Assembly: GCA_963815535.1 (NCBI GenBank) | Contig: CAWFGS010000001.1 | Location: forward strand, 496,001 to 560,000 | Origin: CAWFGS01 sp963815535 | GTDB taxonomy: Bacteria > Pseudomonadota > Alphaproteobacteria > Sphingomonadales > Sphingomonadaceae | Length of the DNA stretch: 64,000 bases | Direction: 5' to 3' | In this document: positions 17,000-26,882 of the stretch, piece by piece | Position numbering within the stretch: the stretch's first letter is position 1 | How the letters are laid out: the number at the start of each line of letters is the position of its first letter | Notes under the pieces: model-generated | What the model was told of the DNA's origin: nothing | Seen by the model: only the letters and a program-made list of their open reading frames with translations | Databases searched by the model: none | Program-made: the position numbers and the translations under genes

Positions 17000-19900
17000 A
17001 TGCCCAAACGCACTGACATCTCTTCCATCCTCGTCATCGGCGCGGGGCCTATCGTCATCGGGCAGGCGTGCGAGTTCGATTATTCGGGCACGCAGGCGAT
17101 CAAGGCTTTGCGGGAGGAGGGCTATCGCGTCGTCCTCGTCAATTCCAATCCGGCCACGATCATGACCGATCCGGATATGGCGGACGCCACCTATATCGAA
17201 CCGATCACGCCCGAAATCGTCGCCAAGATTATCGCGAAGGAACGCCCCGACGCGGTGTTGCCGACGATGGGCGGGCAGACGGCGCTCAATTGCGCGTTGG
17301 CGTTGGAAAAGATGGGCGTTCTGGCGGAATACGGCGTCCAGATGATCGGTGCGGATGCCGAAGCGATCGACAAGGCGGAGGATCGCCAGAAATTCCGCAA
17401 CGCGATGGACAAGATCGGCCTCGAAAGCGCGCGCAGCGGGATCGCGCATTCGCTGGACGAAGCGCGCGCCGTGCTGGAACGCACCAAACTGCCCGCCATC
17501 ATTCGGCCCAGCTTCACGCTTGGCGGAACCGGCGGCGGAATCGCCTACAACACGGCGGAGTTCGAACGCATCGTGCGCGAGGGGCTGGACGCCAGCCCGA
17601 CCGACGAGGTTCTGATCGAAGAATCCCTGCTCGGCTGGAAAGAGTTCGAGATGGAAGTCGTGCGCGACCGCAACGACAATTGCATCATCATCTGCGCCAT
17701 CGAAAACGTCGATCCGATGGGTGTGCATACCGGCGACAGTATCACGGTCGCCCCCGCCTTGACCCTGACGGACAAGGAATACCAGATCATGCGGAACGCC
17801 AGCATCGCGGTCCTGCGGGAAATCGGTGTGGAAACAGGGGGTTCGAACGTACAGTTCGCAGTCAATCCAGCCGATGGCCGCCTGATCGTGATCGAAATGA
17901 ACCCGCGTGTCTCGCGCAGTTCGGCGCTCGCATCCAAAGCCACCGGCTTTCCCATCGCGCGCGTCGCGGCGAAGCTGGCGGTGGGATACACGCTGGACGA
18001 AATCGACAATGAAATTACCGGCGCGACGCCGGCCAGTTTCGAACCGACCATCGATTACGTCGTCACCAAAATCCCGCGCTTCGCATTCGAGAAGTTCAAG
18101 GGCGCGGATAACGGCCTGTCCACAGCCATGAAATCGGTCGGCGAGGTTATGGCCGTGGGCCGATCCTTCGCCGAAAGCATGCAGAAGGCTTTGCGCGGAT
18201 TGGAAACCGGGCTGGATGGCTTCAACCGCGTCGCCGAACTGGAAGATGTCAGCCGCGAAGTTATCAAGGCCGCGCTTTCGAAACGGACGCCGGAACGCAT
18301 CCTGCACATCGCCCAGGCGTTTCGGGCGGACTTTACCTTGGAGGAGGTGCAGGCCCTGACCGGCTTCGACCCGTGGTTCCTCCGTCAGATCGAAGCGATC
18401 ATTGCGGAAGAAGCGCGTATCGTCGCCGACGGCCTGCCCAACACCGCGCCCGAACTGCGCCGCCTGAAAGCGATGGGTTTCTCCGACAAGCGCCTGTCCA
18501 CGCTGGCGGTGCGAAGCGTGGGCGTGGCAGGCGGGCAGGGCGCGTCGCAGGCGCGGTCGGGCCTGCTGCATGACGCCATGAAGGCAATGGCGGGTGCGAC
18601 GTCGGAAAGCGAAATCCGCGAATTGCGCCGGAAACTTGGCATCCATCCCGTGTTCAAACGCATCGACAGCTGCGCCGCCGAATTCGAAGCGGTAACGCCT
18701 TACATGTATTCGACCTACGAAGCGCCCAGCTTCGGCGAGGCGGAGGATGAAGCCGCGCCCGTCCGACCGGCGCAAGATCGTGATTCTGGGCGGTGGACCC
18801 AACCGCATCGGGCAGGGCATCGAATTCGATTATTGCTGCGTCCATGCTTGCTTCGCCCTGGCCGAAGCGGGTTTCGAGACGATCATGGTCAATTGCAATC
18901 CCGAAACGGTCAGCACCGATTACGACACATCCGACAGGCTGTATTTCGAACCGCTTACCACAGAAGACGTACTGGAAATCCTGCGCGTCGAACAGCAGGC
19001 GGGCGAATTGGTCGGGGTCATCGTTCAGTTCGGTGGGCAAACCCCGCTGAAATTGGCCCAGGCGTTGGAGGATGAGGGCATTCCCATTCTCGGCACCAGC
19101 CCGGATGCCATCGATCTGGCTGAAGACCGCGAACGCTTCGCCAAACTGATCGATAGGCTCGGTCTGAAACAACCTGCGAACGGTATTGCCCGCAGCCGGG
19201 ACGAGGCCGCCGCGGTGGCGCGCCAGATCGGCTATCCGGTGCTGCTGCGGCCGTCATATGTGCTGGGCGGGCGAGCGATGGAAATCGTCGATAGCGAGGC
19301 GCAGCTCGACAATTACATCGCCACCGCCGTTACCGTTTCCGGCAAATCCCCCGTGCTGATCGACCAATATCTGCGCGATGCGATCGAATGCGACGTCGAT
19401 GCCCTGTGCGATGGGGAGGAGGTACGCATTGCAGGTGTCATGCAGCATATCGAGGAGGCGGGCGTCCATTCGGGCGACAGCGCATGCACCCTGCCGCCCT
19501 ATTCGCTTGCGCCCGAAATCATCGCGGAAATGGAACGGCAGGCGGAAGCGTTGGCTTTCGCACTGAAGGTTCACGGGCTGATGAACATCCAGTTCGCGAT
19601 CCAGAACGGCGAGGTCTATCTGATCGAGGTCAACCCGCGCGCCAGCCGAACCGTTCCCTTCGTCGCCAAGGCCATCGGCCAGCCGGTCGCGAAGATTGCC
19701 GCGCGCGTCATGGCGGGCGAAAAGCTCGCCGCGTTCCCGCCGTTCAATCGCGCAATGCCGTATATGGCGGTGAAGGAAGCGGTGTTTCCGTTCGCACGCT
19801 TCCCCGGTTCGGACCCCGTTCTGAGCCCGGAAATGAAATCGACCGGCGAAGTCATGGGCATCGATCGCGACTTCGCGACCGCGTTCCTGAAGTCGCAGAT

Positions 19901-20343
19901 GGGGGCGGGGCTGTCCTTGCCGACATCGGGTACGGTCTTCGTTTCGGTGAAAGATGGGGACAAACCGATTATCGTGCCGGCCATTCGCAAACTGATCGAC
20001 TGCCGGGTTCGATATTATCGCCACGGGCGGCACGCAGCGTTATCTGTCCGAACGGGGACTGGCGGTAACGCACGTGAACAAAGTGGGGGAGGGGCAGCCG
20101 CACATCGTGGACCGCATGATCGACGGGCATGTGCAGTTGGTGTTCAACACCACGGAAGGCTGGCAGAGCCATATCGACAGCAAGTCGATCCGCGCATCGG
20201 CGCTGGCGGCGAAAATACCGTCATACACTACGGCTGCAGCATCGGTGGCCGCCGCAGAAGCCATCTGCACGGTGGATGCGACTTCCCTTGAAGTCACGTC
20301 GCTGCAGGACTATTACAGCCGCAACAGCGCAATTCTTTCCTGA
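17000..20343 (+). CDS. carB: Carbamoyl-phosphate synthase large subunit CarB (two frame breaks)
   Basis: CarB makes carbamoyl phosphate from bicarbonate, ammonia and two ATP. Both ATP-grasp halves are seen: half one begins MPKRTDISSILVIGAGPIVI and includes SNPATIMTDPDMADATYIEP and LIVIEMNPRVSRSSALASKA; half two begins KIVILGGGPNRIGQGIEFDY and includes VYLIEVNPRASRTVPFVAKA. The C-terminal MGS-like regulatory domain follows (GFDIIATGGTQRYLSERGLA). Extra bases at about 18753-18756 and 20003-20007 split it into three frames; each removal restores family sequence. Reconstructed 1113 aa. The start was set by the conserved N-terminus and a GCGGAG site; an in-frame upstream ATG at 16952 is less likely. 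Confidence 0.95.
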
Positions 20344-20424
20344 CATTCCGCACCCGTTTCGGCCGCTTCTGCGGTGGCCTCCGGTTTGCCGTCGGGCATA
20401 TTATCGAAGGGATTACCGAACCTT

Positions 20425-20892
20425 ATGGAAAAGGTACCGATGCTCGCGGAAGGGTATGAAAGCCTGCTCGCCGATTTAAGGGCTTTTCGCGACGAACGCC
20501 CGAAGATCGTGGACGCCATCGAAGAAGCGCGCGCGCATGGCGATTTGTCGGAAAATGCGGAATATCATGCGGCCAAGGAACGGCAGGGTCAGGTCGAAGC
20601 GCAAATTTCCGATCTGGAAGACAAGGTCAATCGCGCGCAGATTATCGATCCGGCGGCTATGTCGGGCGACAAGATCGTGTTCGGCGCGACCGTGACCCTG
20701 CTGGACGACGACGACAAGCCTATCAAATATCAGATAGTCGGCCAGCGCGAAGCGGATGCCAAGAATGGCCGCATTTCGTACAGCTCACCGCTGGGCAAGG
20801 CGTTGATCGGAAAACAGGTCGAGGACGAAGTTGAAGTCACCGTACCGTCCGGCGATCGGTTCTATCTCGTCAACAAAATCGAATTCGTGTGA
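20425..20892 (+). CDS. greA: Transcription elongation factor GreA
   Basis: GreA rescues backtracked RNA polymerase by stimulating transcript cleavage. 155 aa: MEKVPMLAEGYESLLADLR, a coiled coil with the acidic tip HGDLSENAEYHAAKERQGQV, then the FKBP-like domain (GKALIGKQVEDEVEVTVPSG). The start is the conserved MEKVPM; an upstream in-frame ATG at 20374 adds 17 non-conserved residues. It follows carB by about 80 bases on the same strand, the frequent carAB-greA order in alphaproteobacteria. Intact. Confidence 0.96.
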   Translation: MEKVPMLAEGYESLLADLRAFRDERPKIVDAIEEARAHGDLSENAEYHAAKERQGQVEAQISDLEDKVNRAQIIDPAAMSGDKIVFGATVTLLDDDDKPIKYQIVGQREADAKNGRISYSSPLGKALIGKQVEDEVEVTVPSGDRFYLVNKIEFV

Positions 20893-20899
20893 TGGAAAG

Positions 20900-20927
20900 C
20901 CCGCCGGTGCTTGAATTCACCGGCGGG
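20900..20927. terminator. Hairpin terminator between greA and the convergent DUF4170 gene
   Basis: A perfect 10-bp inverted repeat, CCCGCCGGTG (20900-20909) and CACCGGCGGG (20918-20927), with an eight-base loop lies between the convergent stops of greA and the DUF4170 gene. No long T-run follows on either side, so termination strength is uncertain, but the place and stem quality fit a bidirectional terminator. Confidence 0.65.
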
Positions 20928-20935
20928 ATTCCACT

Positions 20936-21166
20936 TTAGCCCTTCGGTTCGAGTATCTTGTGGAGATGGACAACCACGTACTTCATCTCGGCATCATCGA
21001 CGGTACGTTGCGCGTTTGATCGCCATGCCTCTTCCGCGCCTTCGTAATCGCGAAAAACGCCGGCGACGTGGATACTTTCGGGGTCCGCGAACTCGATGGT
21101 TCGTGGGTCCGACACCTTACCACCCATGACCAGGTAGAGAGGTTGTTTCGTTTCGGTTTCCTGCAT
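20936..21166 (-). CDS. DUF4170 domain protein
   Basis: A 76-aa cytosolic protein: MQETETKQPLYLVMGGKVSD, then EFADPESIHVAGVFRDYEGA and EMKYVVVHLHKILEP. This matches the short alphaproteobacterial DUF4170 family, whose function is unknown. No signal peptide or membrane segment. It stands between greA (convergent) and the membrane-protein cluster; the gap to the latter is 28 bases, so it could be its last gene. Confidence 0.8.
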   Translation of the reverse strand: MQETETKQPLYLVMGGKVSDPRTIEFADPESIHVAGVFRDYEGAEEAWRSNAQRTVDDAEMKYVVVHLHKILEPKG

Positions 21167-21194
21167 TCCGGAATCTTCTTTTTATGCTGATGGG

Positions 21195-21659
21195 TCAGCG
21201 TTTGATTGTGTTGCGAATATCGCGTGCGCTGCGTGAAGCGGTACGCGATGCGCGGCGCTTCAACATATGCGCTGCATCCGCAACGAAGCTCGCTTGACTG
21301 GCGGCGCCACGACGGGTCGCGCGAGCGCGATCTTCCAATGTGTCGCCAAAATCTTCCAGGCTGTCTTTGCCGGAACGCGCCGCGTCCAACATGCTCAGGC
21401 CATATGCCGTTCCCAATTCGGATGCGTAGGATCCCATCCGCGATGCACCGCGCGCGACTTTGCCGCGGTTGAAAATCCCCGCAACTATAACGCCGATCGT
21501 GACACCGGCGGCAATGGCTGCGACGGGATGGTCTTTCGCGAATTGCGTTACGCTATCGCCGGCATCGCTTGCGCGTTCGGCCAAGCTGCGTTCTGCATTG
21601 CGCTTTTCACCGGCATCGATTTTGGCGCGCAAGGCATCGCGGGTTGCTTCATCAGTCAT
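21195..21659 (-). CDS. Hypothetical protein with one membrane segment (last gene of four-gene cluster)
   Basis: 154 aa starting MTDEATRDALRAKIDAGEKR, with AGGACGAAATT before the ATG. An N-terminal charged helix is followed by a glycine-rich hydrophobic segment (HPVAAIAAGVTIGVIVAGIF) and a long basic/alanine-rich tail (KRRASRTASRSARDIRNTIK). The shape recalls DUF883/ElaB-like membrane-anchored proteins, but I cannot assign a family firmly. It overlaps the preceding gene by eight bases. Confidence 0.7.
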   Translation of the reverse strand: MTDEATRDALRAKIDAGEKRNAERSLAERASDAGDSVTQFAKDHPVAAIAAGVTIGVIVAGIFNRGKVARGASRMGSYASELGTAYGLSMLDAARSGKDSLEDFGDTLEDRARATRRGAASQASFVADAAHMLKRRASRTASRSARDIRNTIKR

Positions 21660-21981
21660 AATTTCGTCCTGTTGTTTGATGGCTTCGGGGCGCATCGTCC
21701 TCACCCTCTTGCCCGAATAATAAATCGATTATCGGATTGCGAGCGAACCACAACACTACGGCACCGATCAACGCCGCCAATGCCCCCCGATTATCGTCGG
21801 CGAGTTCGACAGCCTGTTCCAGTAGATCGACCGTGCCTTCGCTTGCGCGATCGCTGATACGCCCGCCTATTCCCCGCTCGGCCACATCGCTTTTTATGTA
21901 GCCGACATCGGCTTTGACCAAAGTGAGCGCCGCATCGCGGAGCAGTCGGTCTGCGATCATTCGCTCTTCCGCCGCGCTCAT
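21652..21981 (-). CDS. Hypothetical membrane-associated protein (third gene of cluster)
   Basis: 109 aa starting MSAAEERMIADRLLRDAALT. The middle is amphipathic (LVKADVGYIKSDVAERGIGG) and the end carries one hydrophobic segment (ALAALIGAVVLWFARNPII) followed by a short charged tail. A loose likeness to DUF3618 proteins is possible. The ATG overlaps the holin-like gene stop by 4 nt, showing translational coupling. Confidence 0.7.
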   Translation of the reverse strand: MSAAEERMIADRLLRDAALTLVKADVGYIKSDVAERGIGGRISDRASEGTVDLLEQAVELADDNRGALAALIGAVVLWFARNPIIDLLFGQEGEDDAPRSHQTTGRNYD

Positions 21982-22427
21982 TTGTCGTCGTTCCCGAAAG
22001 CGGATGCGAGCTTTTTGATATGTTTGAATGCCAGCCAACCCATCAAACCGGCAAGCGTAAGCAGCGATAATGTAACCACTGCAGTTGCGCCCCATCCTGT
22101 CAAAAGCGGCGTTAAAGAAATTACCAGTCCGACCGCGAGCGCGATCAATGCCAAATGAACGGCAATAAGCGCTCCCACGCCAAACGCCGCGATGCCTTTC
22201 ATTTCGCCGACGCCGAAGGCCGCGCGACTTTTTTGAAAGGCCAGTTCAGCCTGAACGTAGGTCTTACCGTCGTCGAACAGATGCGATGCATCGTCCAGCA
22301 GCGACCTATGCGGTGTGGGCGCCGCCGTTACGGCATCCGCTTCCGGCTCGTTCGATATGGAAGCCGGTCGGGCGTCCTCGGCATTATCATCGCGTAACAT
22401 CGCGGTTTCCCGTCCTGTCTCGCTCAA
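21978..22427 (-). CDS. Phage_holin_3_6-like (DUF1469) membrane protein (second gene of cluster)
   Basis: 149 aa with a disordered acidic N-terminus (about 40 residues), a helical stretch (LFDDGKTYVQAELAFQKSRA) and two strongly hydrophobic segments (IAAFGVGALIAVHLALIALA; AVVTLSLLTLAGLMGWLAF). This is the shape of the DUF1469 family, called holin-like from sequence patterns only. It is not part of a prophage here; chromosomal members are general envelope proteins of unsettled role. Both ends overlap its neighbours by 4 nt. Confidence 0.75.
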   Translation of the reverse strand: MSETGRETAMLRDDNAEDARPASISNEPEADAVTAAPTPHRSLLDDASHLFDDGKTYVQAELAFQKSRAAFGVGEMKGIAAFGVGALIAVHLALIALAVGLVISLTPLLTGWGATAVVTLSLLTLAGLMGWLAFKHIKKLASAFGNDDK

Positions 22428-23002
22428 TCGCGGTTGCCGCCACCACCGAACATGCGGGCCAGCATGAAGCCCGCTACCGTGGCAATGCCGATCGCCATGC
22501 CGGGACTTTTGCGAACCATCTGACGGGCATCCTCGCCCAATTCATCGACGCTCTTGCTGTTCAGCTTGTCGGCGTTTTCCTGAAGGCTGCGCGATGCGCT
22601 GCGGGCGTAATCACCATATTGTGCGCCGAATTTCTCATCGATCATGCTGGCGTTTTCGGAAACCATCTGGCTCAACGAAGCCAAAGCATCGCTCGCCTTG
22701 CCTTTGCCTTCGACTGCCAATTCGCCCGCCTTGGTTTTCGCCTGATCGCCGTACTGTTTCGCTTCTGCGGCAAAATCGCTGCCTTTACCCTGCGCTTGCG
22801 AACGATAGGCGCCGGCACGTTCCGAAGCTTCGGTTTTCAGTGCCGCCGCACCTGCTTTCGCTTCTGCCAAGGCGGAATTGAACCGGCTTTTCGCTTCGGA
22901 AGTATGCTCCGACGATTTCGTTACCGGTGCCAGTGTTTCGGTCTTGGCAACCTTCACGGTTTTGGGTTTTGCCGTGGTCGGTGGAGTAGCGGTGTCGGCC
23001 AT
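22424..23002 (-). CDS. Alanine-rich membrane-anchored protein, YqjD/ElaB-like (first gene of cluster)
   Basis: 192 aa. The start MADTATPPTTAKPKTVKVAK was chosen over an upstream ATG because it matches a good spacing and a low-complexity N-terminus. A long alanine-, lysine- and glutamate-rich helical region (residues of about 45-165) resembles LEA/ApoE-like helices, and the C-terminus has one membrane segment (SPGMAIGIATVAGFMLARMF) with a glycine-rich end. Similar proteins (YqjD, ElaB) bind ribosomes or the inner membrane in stationary phase; that role is only an inference here. It leads a four-gene operon. Confidence 0.7.
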   Translation of the reverse strand: MADTATPPTTAKPKTVKVAKTETLAPVTKSSEHTSEAKSRFNSALAEAKAGAAALKTEASERAGAYRSQAQGKGSDFAAEAKQYGDQAKTKAGELAVEGKGKASDALASLSQMVSENASMIDEKFGAQYGDYARSASRSLQENADKLNSKSVDELGEDARQMVRKSPGMAIGIATVAGFMLARMFGGGGNRD

Positions 23003-23185
23003 GATGATGATCCTTTGTCCCTCAAGGGTTATTGCGTAATTCATCCGTGCTTAACACGGGGGTTTGAACTTGCAACGCAACTTGCGCCGTTTCGTTCCAC
23101 GCCATAGGGCAATCGCCAGCGCGCTGTGCCGCGTCTTTTTACGATCCGAAAGATGGCAAACCCATCGCATGAACAAGGCCCGATT

Positions 23186-24470
23186 ATGACCGCCATCATC
23201 GACATTCACGGACGCCAGATCCTCGACAGTCGCGGCAACCCCACCGTAGAGGTCGATGTGCTGCTGGAAGACGGCAGTTTCGGCCGCGCCGCCGTTCCGT
23301 CGGGCGCATCCACCGGCGCGCACGAGGCTGTGGAACTGCGCGATGGTGATGGTGCACGGTATCTCGGCAAGGGCGTTCTGAAAGCAGTGGATGCCGTCAA
23401 CGGTATCATAACGGAAAAACTGCTGGGCATGGACGCGGAAGATCAACGCGATATCGACCACGCGATGATCGAACTCGACGGCACGGCCAACAAAAGCGTG
23501 CTGGGTGCCAACGCGATCCTGGGTGTCAGCCTCGCCGCGGCAAAGGCCGCTGCGAATGCGCGCGGGTTGCCGCTCTATTCCTACATCGGCGGCGTGTCGG
23601 CGCATATCTTGCCAGTGCCCATGATGAATATCATCAATGGCGGTGAACATGCCGATAATCCGATCGACATTCAGGAATTCATGATCATGCCCGTCGGAGC
23701 ACCGACATTGGCAGAGGGCGTGCGCTGGGGCGCGGAAGTGTTTCATACGTTGAAGGCGGGGCTGGCGGCGAAGGGCATGTCCACCAGCGTCGGTGACGAG
23801 GGCGGCTTCGCCCCGGCCATCGCCAGCACGCGGGACGCGTTGGATTTCATTGTCGCATCGATCGAAAAGGCGGGCTTCAAGCTCGGCGATCATATTGCGC
23901 TGGCGCTGGATTGCGCGGCGACCGAGTTCTATCGCGACGGTCAATACGACATATCTGGTGAAAAGCGGACTTTGTCCGGTGAGCAGATGGCACAATATTT
24001 GGCCGAATTGTGCAACGATTATCCGATCGTCTCGATCGAAGACGGCATGGCCGAAGATGACTTTGCAGGCTGGGAAGCCCTGACGCAAAGCATCGGCGAT
24101 CGCGTGCAATTGGTGGGGGACGATCTCTTTGTTACCAACCCGGACCGTTTAAGCATGGGTATCGAGCGCGGCCTTGCCAACTCCCTGTTGGTAAAAGTCA
24201 ATCAGATCGGCACGACTGACCGAAACGCTGGAGGCTGTAGATATGGCTCACCGCGCTGGATATACCTGCGTCATGAGTCACCGGTCGGGCGAAACGGAAG
24301 ACACGACCATCGCCGATCTGGCCGTTGCGACGAATTGCGGGCAGATCAAGACGGGATCGCTCGCCCGGTCCGACCGATTGGCAAAGTACAATCAGCTGAT
24401 ACGGATCGAGGAAGAGCTCGGCGTCAGCGCGAAATATGCCGGGCAGGATTGCCTGGGACGGTTGGCCTGA
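23186..24470 (+). CDS. eno: Enolase (one frame break)
   Basis: Converts 2-phosphoglycerate to phosphoenolpyruvate in glycolysis. Seen: MTAIIDIHGRQILDSRGNPT, the loop VPSGASTGAHEAVELRDGD, MNIINGGEHADNPIDIQEFM, ALDCAATEFY, SIEDGMAEDDFAGW, VGDDLFVTNPDRLSMGI and SHRSGETEDTTIADLAVATN near the end. An extra base near 24215 (GGC-ACG-CTG expected) divides the gene; corrected length is 427 aa, normal. The start was set by the conserved N-terminus with ACAAGG upstream; longer in-frame ATGs exist at 23126 and 23153. Confidence 0.96.
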
Positions 24471-24485
24471 TTTGATCGAGCGAAG

Positions 24486-24896
24486 CTAGCCGGCAAACTT
24501 GATCTTCAGATCGAGCAACGCCATCGCAGCGGCAGCGGCTTCGCCGCCCTTGTCTTTCCGGGCTGGATCTGCGCGCTCCAGTGCTTGCGCTTCGTTCTCG
24601 ACAGTTATGATACCATTGCCGACCGGCACGTCCGCCATTGTCAGCGCCATAATCCCCCTAGCGCTTTCCCCGGCAACGATTTCGAAATGATAGGTTTCGC
24701 CGCGGATGACCACGCCCAGCGCGACGAAACCATCGAACTGGCCGCTTTCTGCTGCCATTCCGATTGCCGACGGGATCTCCAATGCACCGGGTACGGTCAA
24801 CTGATCGACGCGATGTCCCGCCGCCTCCAAGACGGTGCGGGCGCCGGTAATCAGCATATCGTTATAAGTGTCGTAGAAGCGTGCTTCGACAATCAA
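24486..24896 (-). CDS. ribH: 6,7-dimethyl-8-ribityllumazine synthase (start codon unclear)
   Basis: Penultimate enzyme of riboflavin synthesis. Seen: VEARFYDTYNDMLITGA, LTVPGALEIPSAIG, GFVALGVVIRGETYHFEIVA (substrate site with His), VPVGNGIITVENEAQALERA. Convergent with eno. The family normally begins a few residues earlier (FLIVEARFY). The open frame continues upstream through ATC-GCA-CGC-TTT-TTG, with GGCGGAG placed correctly for the ATC at 24908. So the true start is either the listed TTG, a rare ATC, or an ATG misread as ATC. Confidence 0.9.
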   Translation of the reverse strand: MIVEARFYDTYNDMLITGARTVLEAAGHRVDQLTVPGALEIPSAIGMAAESGQFDGFVALGVVIRGETYHFEIVAGESARGIMALTMADVPVGNGIITVENEAQALERADPARKDKGGEAAAAAMALLDLKIKFAG

Positions 24897-24988
24897 AAAG
24901 CGTGCGATGCTATTTCTCCGCCCGTATGTTCGAATTCAATACGAATGGCGGCCGCCGATTACGACGTCCGCCATTCGTTAGTGATCGT

Positions 24989-25459
24989 TCAGGCGTTGTG
25001 CGCGCCGACGAACCAGGCGTCCTTATCGACTTCGCGGCTGACTTCGGTGAAAAGGTCGGCCGTATCGCTGTCGCCGCCTTCCTCCGCCGCCTCGATCGCA
25101 TTCCGCAAGTTCTTGCCGAACGCCATCAAACGATCGGTGATGGCCTTCACATGATCTTCCTGCCGCGTAATGTCCGCTGGGTAGGGTGACAGCCGCGTAT
25201 CCTTCGCGATCTCCTGCGTCGTACCTTTGGGGTGACCACCCAGAATAACGCAGCGTTCGGCAATCAGGTCGGAATGTTCGCGACTGCGATCCGCAACATC
25301 GTCCAGCAACTCATGCAATCCGATGAAGCTGCTGCCCTTGATCGTCCAGTGCGCCTGCTTGACCGCAAGCTGCAGATCGAGCGCATCGGCAAGAGTGGCG
25401 GTCAGAAGTTCGATGGATTTGTTACGGGCGCCATCGTCCAGATTGCTGACGAAATTCAT
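24989..25459 (-). CDS. dps: Dps-family ferritin-like DNA protection protein
   Basis: Dps forms a dodecamer that oxidises and stores iron and protects DNA. 156 aa starting MNFVSNLDDGARNKSIELLT. The inter-subunit ferroxidase site is visible: KQAHWTIKGSSFIGLHELLD followed by DRSREHSDLIAERCVILGGH. The N-terminus is short, without the long lysine tail that binds DNA in some members. An upstream ATG (25489) is in frame but non-conserved. Monocistronic next to ribH. Confidence 0.92.
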   Translation of the reverse strand: MNFVSNLDDGARNKSIELLTATLADALDLQLAVKQAHWTIKGSSFIGLHELLDDVADRSREHSDLIAERCVILGGHPKGTTQEIAKDTRLSPYPADITRQEDHVKAITDRLMAFGKNLRNAIEAAEEGGDSDTADLFTEVSREVDKDAWFVGAHNA

Positions 25460-25581
25460 AGATGTGTCTCCAATTGCAAGGCGGCCCAACGCCGCGCGTT
25501 CTGCCTATTCAATGCAGCGCGGCACATTTCGTTTCAGCGCGAGGCAAACATCGCGGCCAGTGTCGCATTTCGTGAGGAATA

Positions 25582-25657
<76 letters not shown>

Positions 25658-25766
25658 AATGCCCGGCGGCACGCGCGAATCACGCGGCCCCTGTGACAGA
25701 TCGTCCATATAGAACGTGTCGCAATCATTGTAAGGTCGGTTGTGCGTTTTGATCGAACGCCGGGAC

Positions 25767-26882
25767 TTATCGCAACCCCGTGCGTGGCGCTTCGCGGTTC
25801 CAGCGATAGACCATCATCAAACTGCCGACGCAGATCATATTGGTCATCATGGACGATCCACCGTGGCTCATGAAAGGGAGTGGAATGCCCACGACGGGTG
25901 CGAAACCCATAACCATCAACAGGTTGATCGCGACATAGAAAAAGATTGTAACCGTCATACCTGCGGCGAGCAGATTGGAAAACCGGTCCGGTGCGCGACG
26001 GGCGACGTTGATGCCCCAGCGCATGATGATCGCGAATATTCCGATAACGACGATGCCGCCGAACAGGCCCCATTCCTCCGCCATCGTGGCAAAGACGAAA
26101 TCGGTGTGGGGTTCGGGCAAGTAATTGAGGTGGCTCTGCGATCCTTCGTTGAACCCCTTTCCCGACCATCCACCGGAACCGATCGCGATCTTGGATTGGG
26201 TGATATGATATCCCGAACCCAGCGGGTCGCTTTCGGGATCGAGGAACGTGGTCACGCGACGTTGCTGATAATCCTGCAGTGCGAAGAAATACGCCAGCGG
26301 GGCGGCAACCGCCGCCGCGACACCCGCACCCAGAAACCACCGCATCGGCAAACCGGCCAGGAACATGACGACCCCACCGCCGAACACGATGGCAAGCGAC
26401 GTGCCGAGATCGGGTTGCATCAACACCAAGGCCACCGGGGCGAAAATCAATGCGCCCGCCGGTAGCAACGCCCGCCAGCCGGATGTCATGCCGACGGGAA
26501 GCGTGTCGTAATACCGCGCCAGTGCCAAAACGACTGCCGGCTTCATCAATTCGGACGGTTGCAGCTGCATGAACCCCAGATTGAGCCATCGCTGGCTACC
26601 TCCACCGACAAAACCGATCGCTTCAACCGCGACGAGCATGACGAAGACTATGCCGAAAATGGGGTAGGCCATCGTGCGTACCAAATCGCGAGAGAAGAAC
26701 GTCATGACGCTGGCCATCACCAGAAAGACCGCAAAGCGGATCAGGTGCGATAGCGCGAACGGCTCCATACTGCCGCCCGCCGCTGAATAAAGGACAGCCG
26801 CACCGAAACCGACCAGAACGATCAAGGGAAACAGCAATTGCCAGGGTTGCCGCGCGATCGGGGCGGGAATGATCGAACTCAT
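25767..26882 (-). CDS. rodA: Rod shape-determining protein RodA (SEDS glycosyltransferase)
   Basis: RodA polymerises glycan strands for cell-wall elongation together with PBP2. 371 aa, intact, with about ten membrane segments. Seen: RWLNLGFMQLQPSELMKPAV, QPDLGTSLAIVFGG and the end motif PLPFMSHGGSSMMTNMICVG. Its ATG overlaps the mrdA stop by 4 nt, so the partner enzymes are translationally coupled. Last gene of the mre operon. Confidence 0.97.
   Translation of the reverse strand: MSSIIPAPIARQPWQLLFPLIVLVGFGAAVLYSAAGGSMEPFALSHLIRFAVFLVMASVMTFFSRDLVRTMAYPIFGIVFVMLVAVEAIGFVGGGSQRWLNLGFMQLQPSELMKPAVVLALARYYDTLPVGMTSGWRALLPAGALIFAPVALVLMQPDLGTSLAIVFGGGVVMFLAGLPMRWFLGAGVAAAVAAPLAYFFALQDYQQRRVTTFLDPESDPLGSGYHITQSKIAIGSGGWSGKGFNEGSQSHLNYLPEPHTDFVFATMAEEWGLFGGIVVIGIFAIIMRWGINVARRAPDRFSNLLAAGMTVTIFFYVAINLLMVMGFAPVVGIPLPFMSHGGSSMMTNMICVGSLMMVYRWNREAPRTGLR

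Noticed and set aside
16946..18820. 624-codon open frame on the minus strand opposite carB
   Set aside because: It mirrors carB codons in a high-GC genome; composition is rich in R, H, D and Q with no family pattern, and carB itself is certain.
21978..22427. Prophage remnant, because of the holin-like protein
   Set aside because: No endolysin, tail, capsid or integrase gene nearby; the family is common on bacterial chromosomes.
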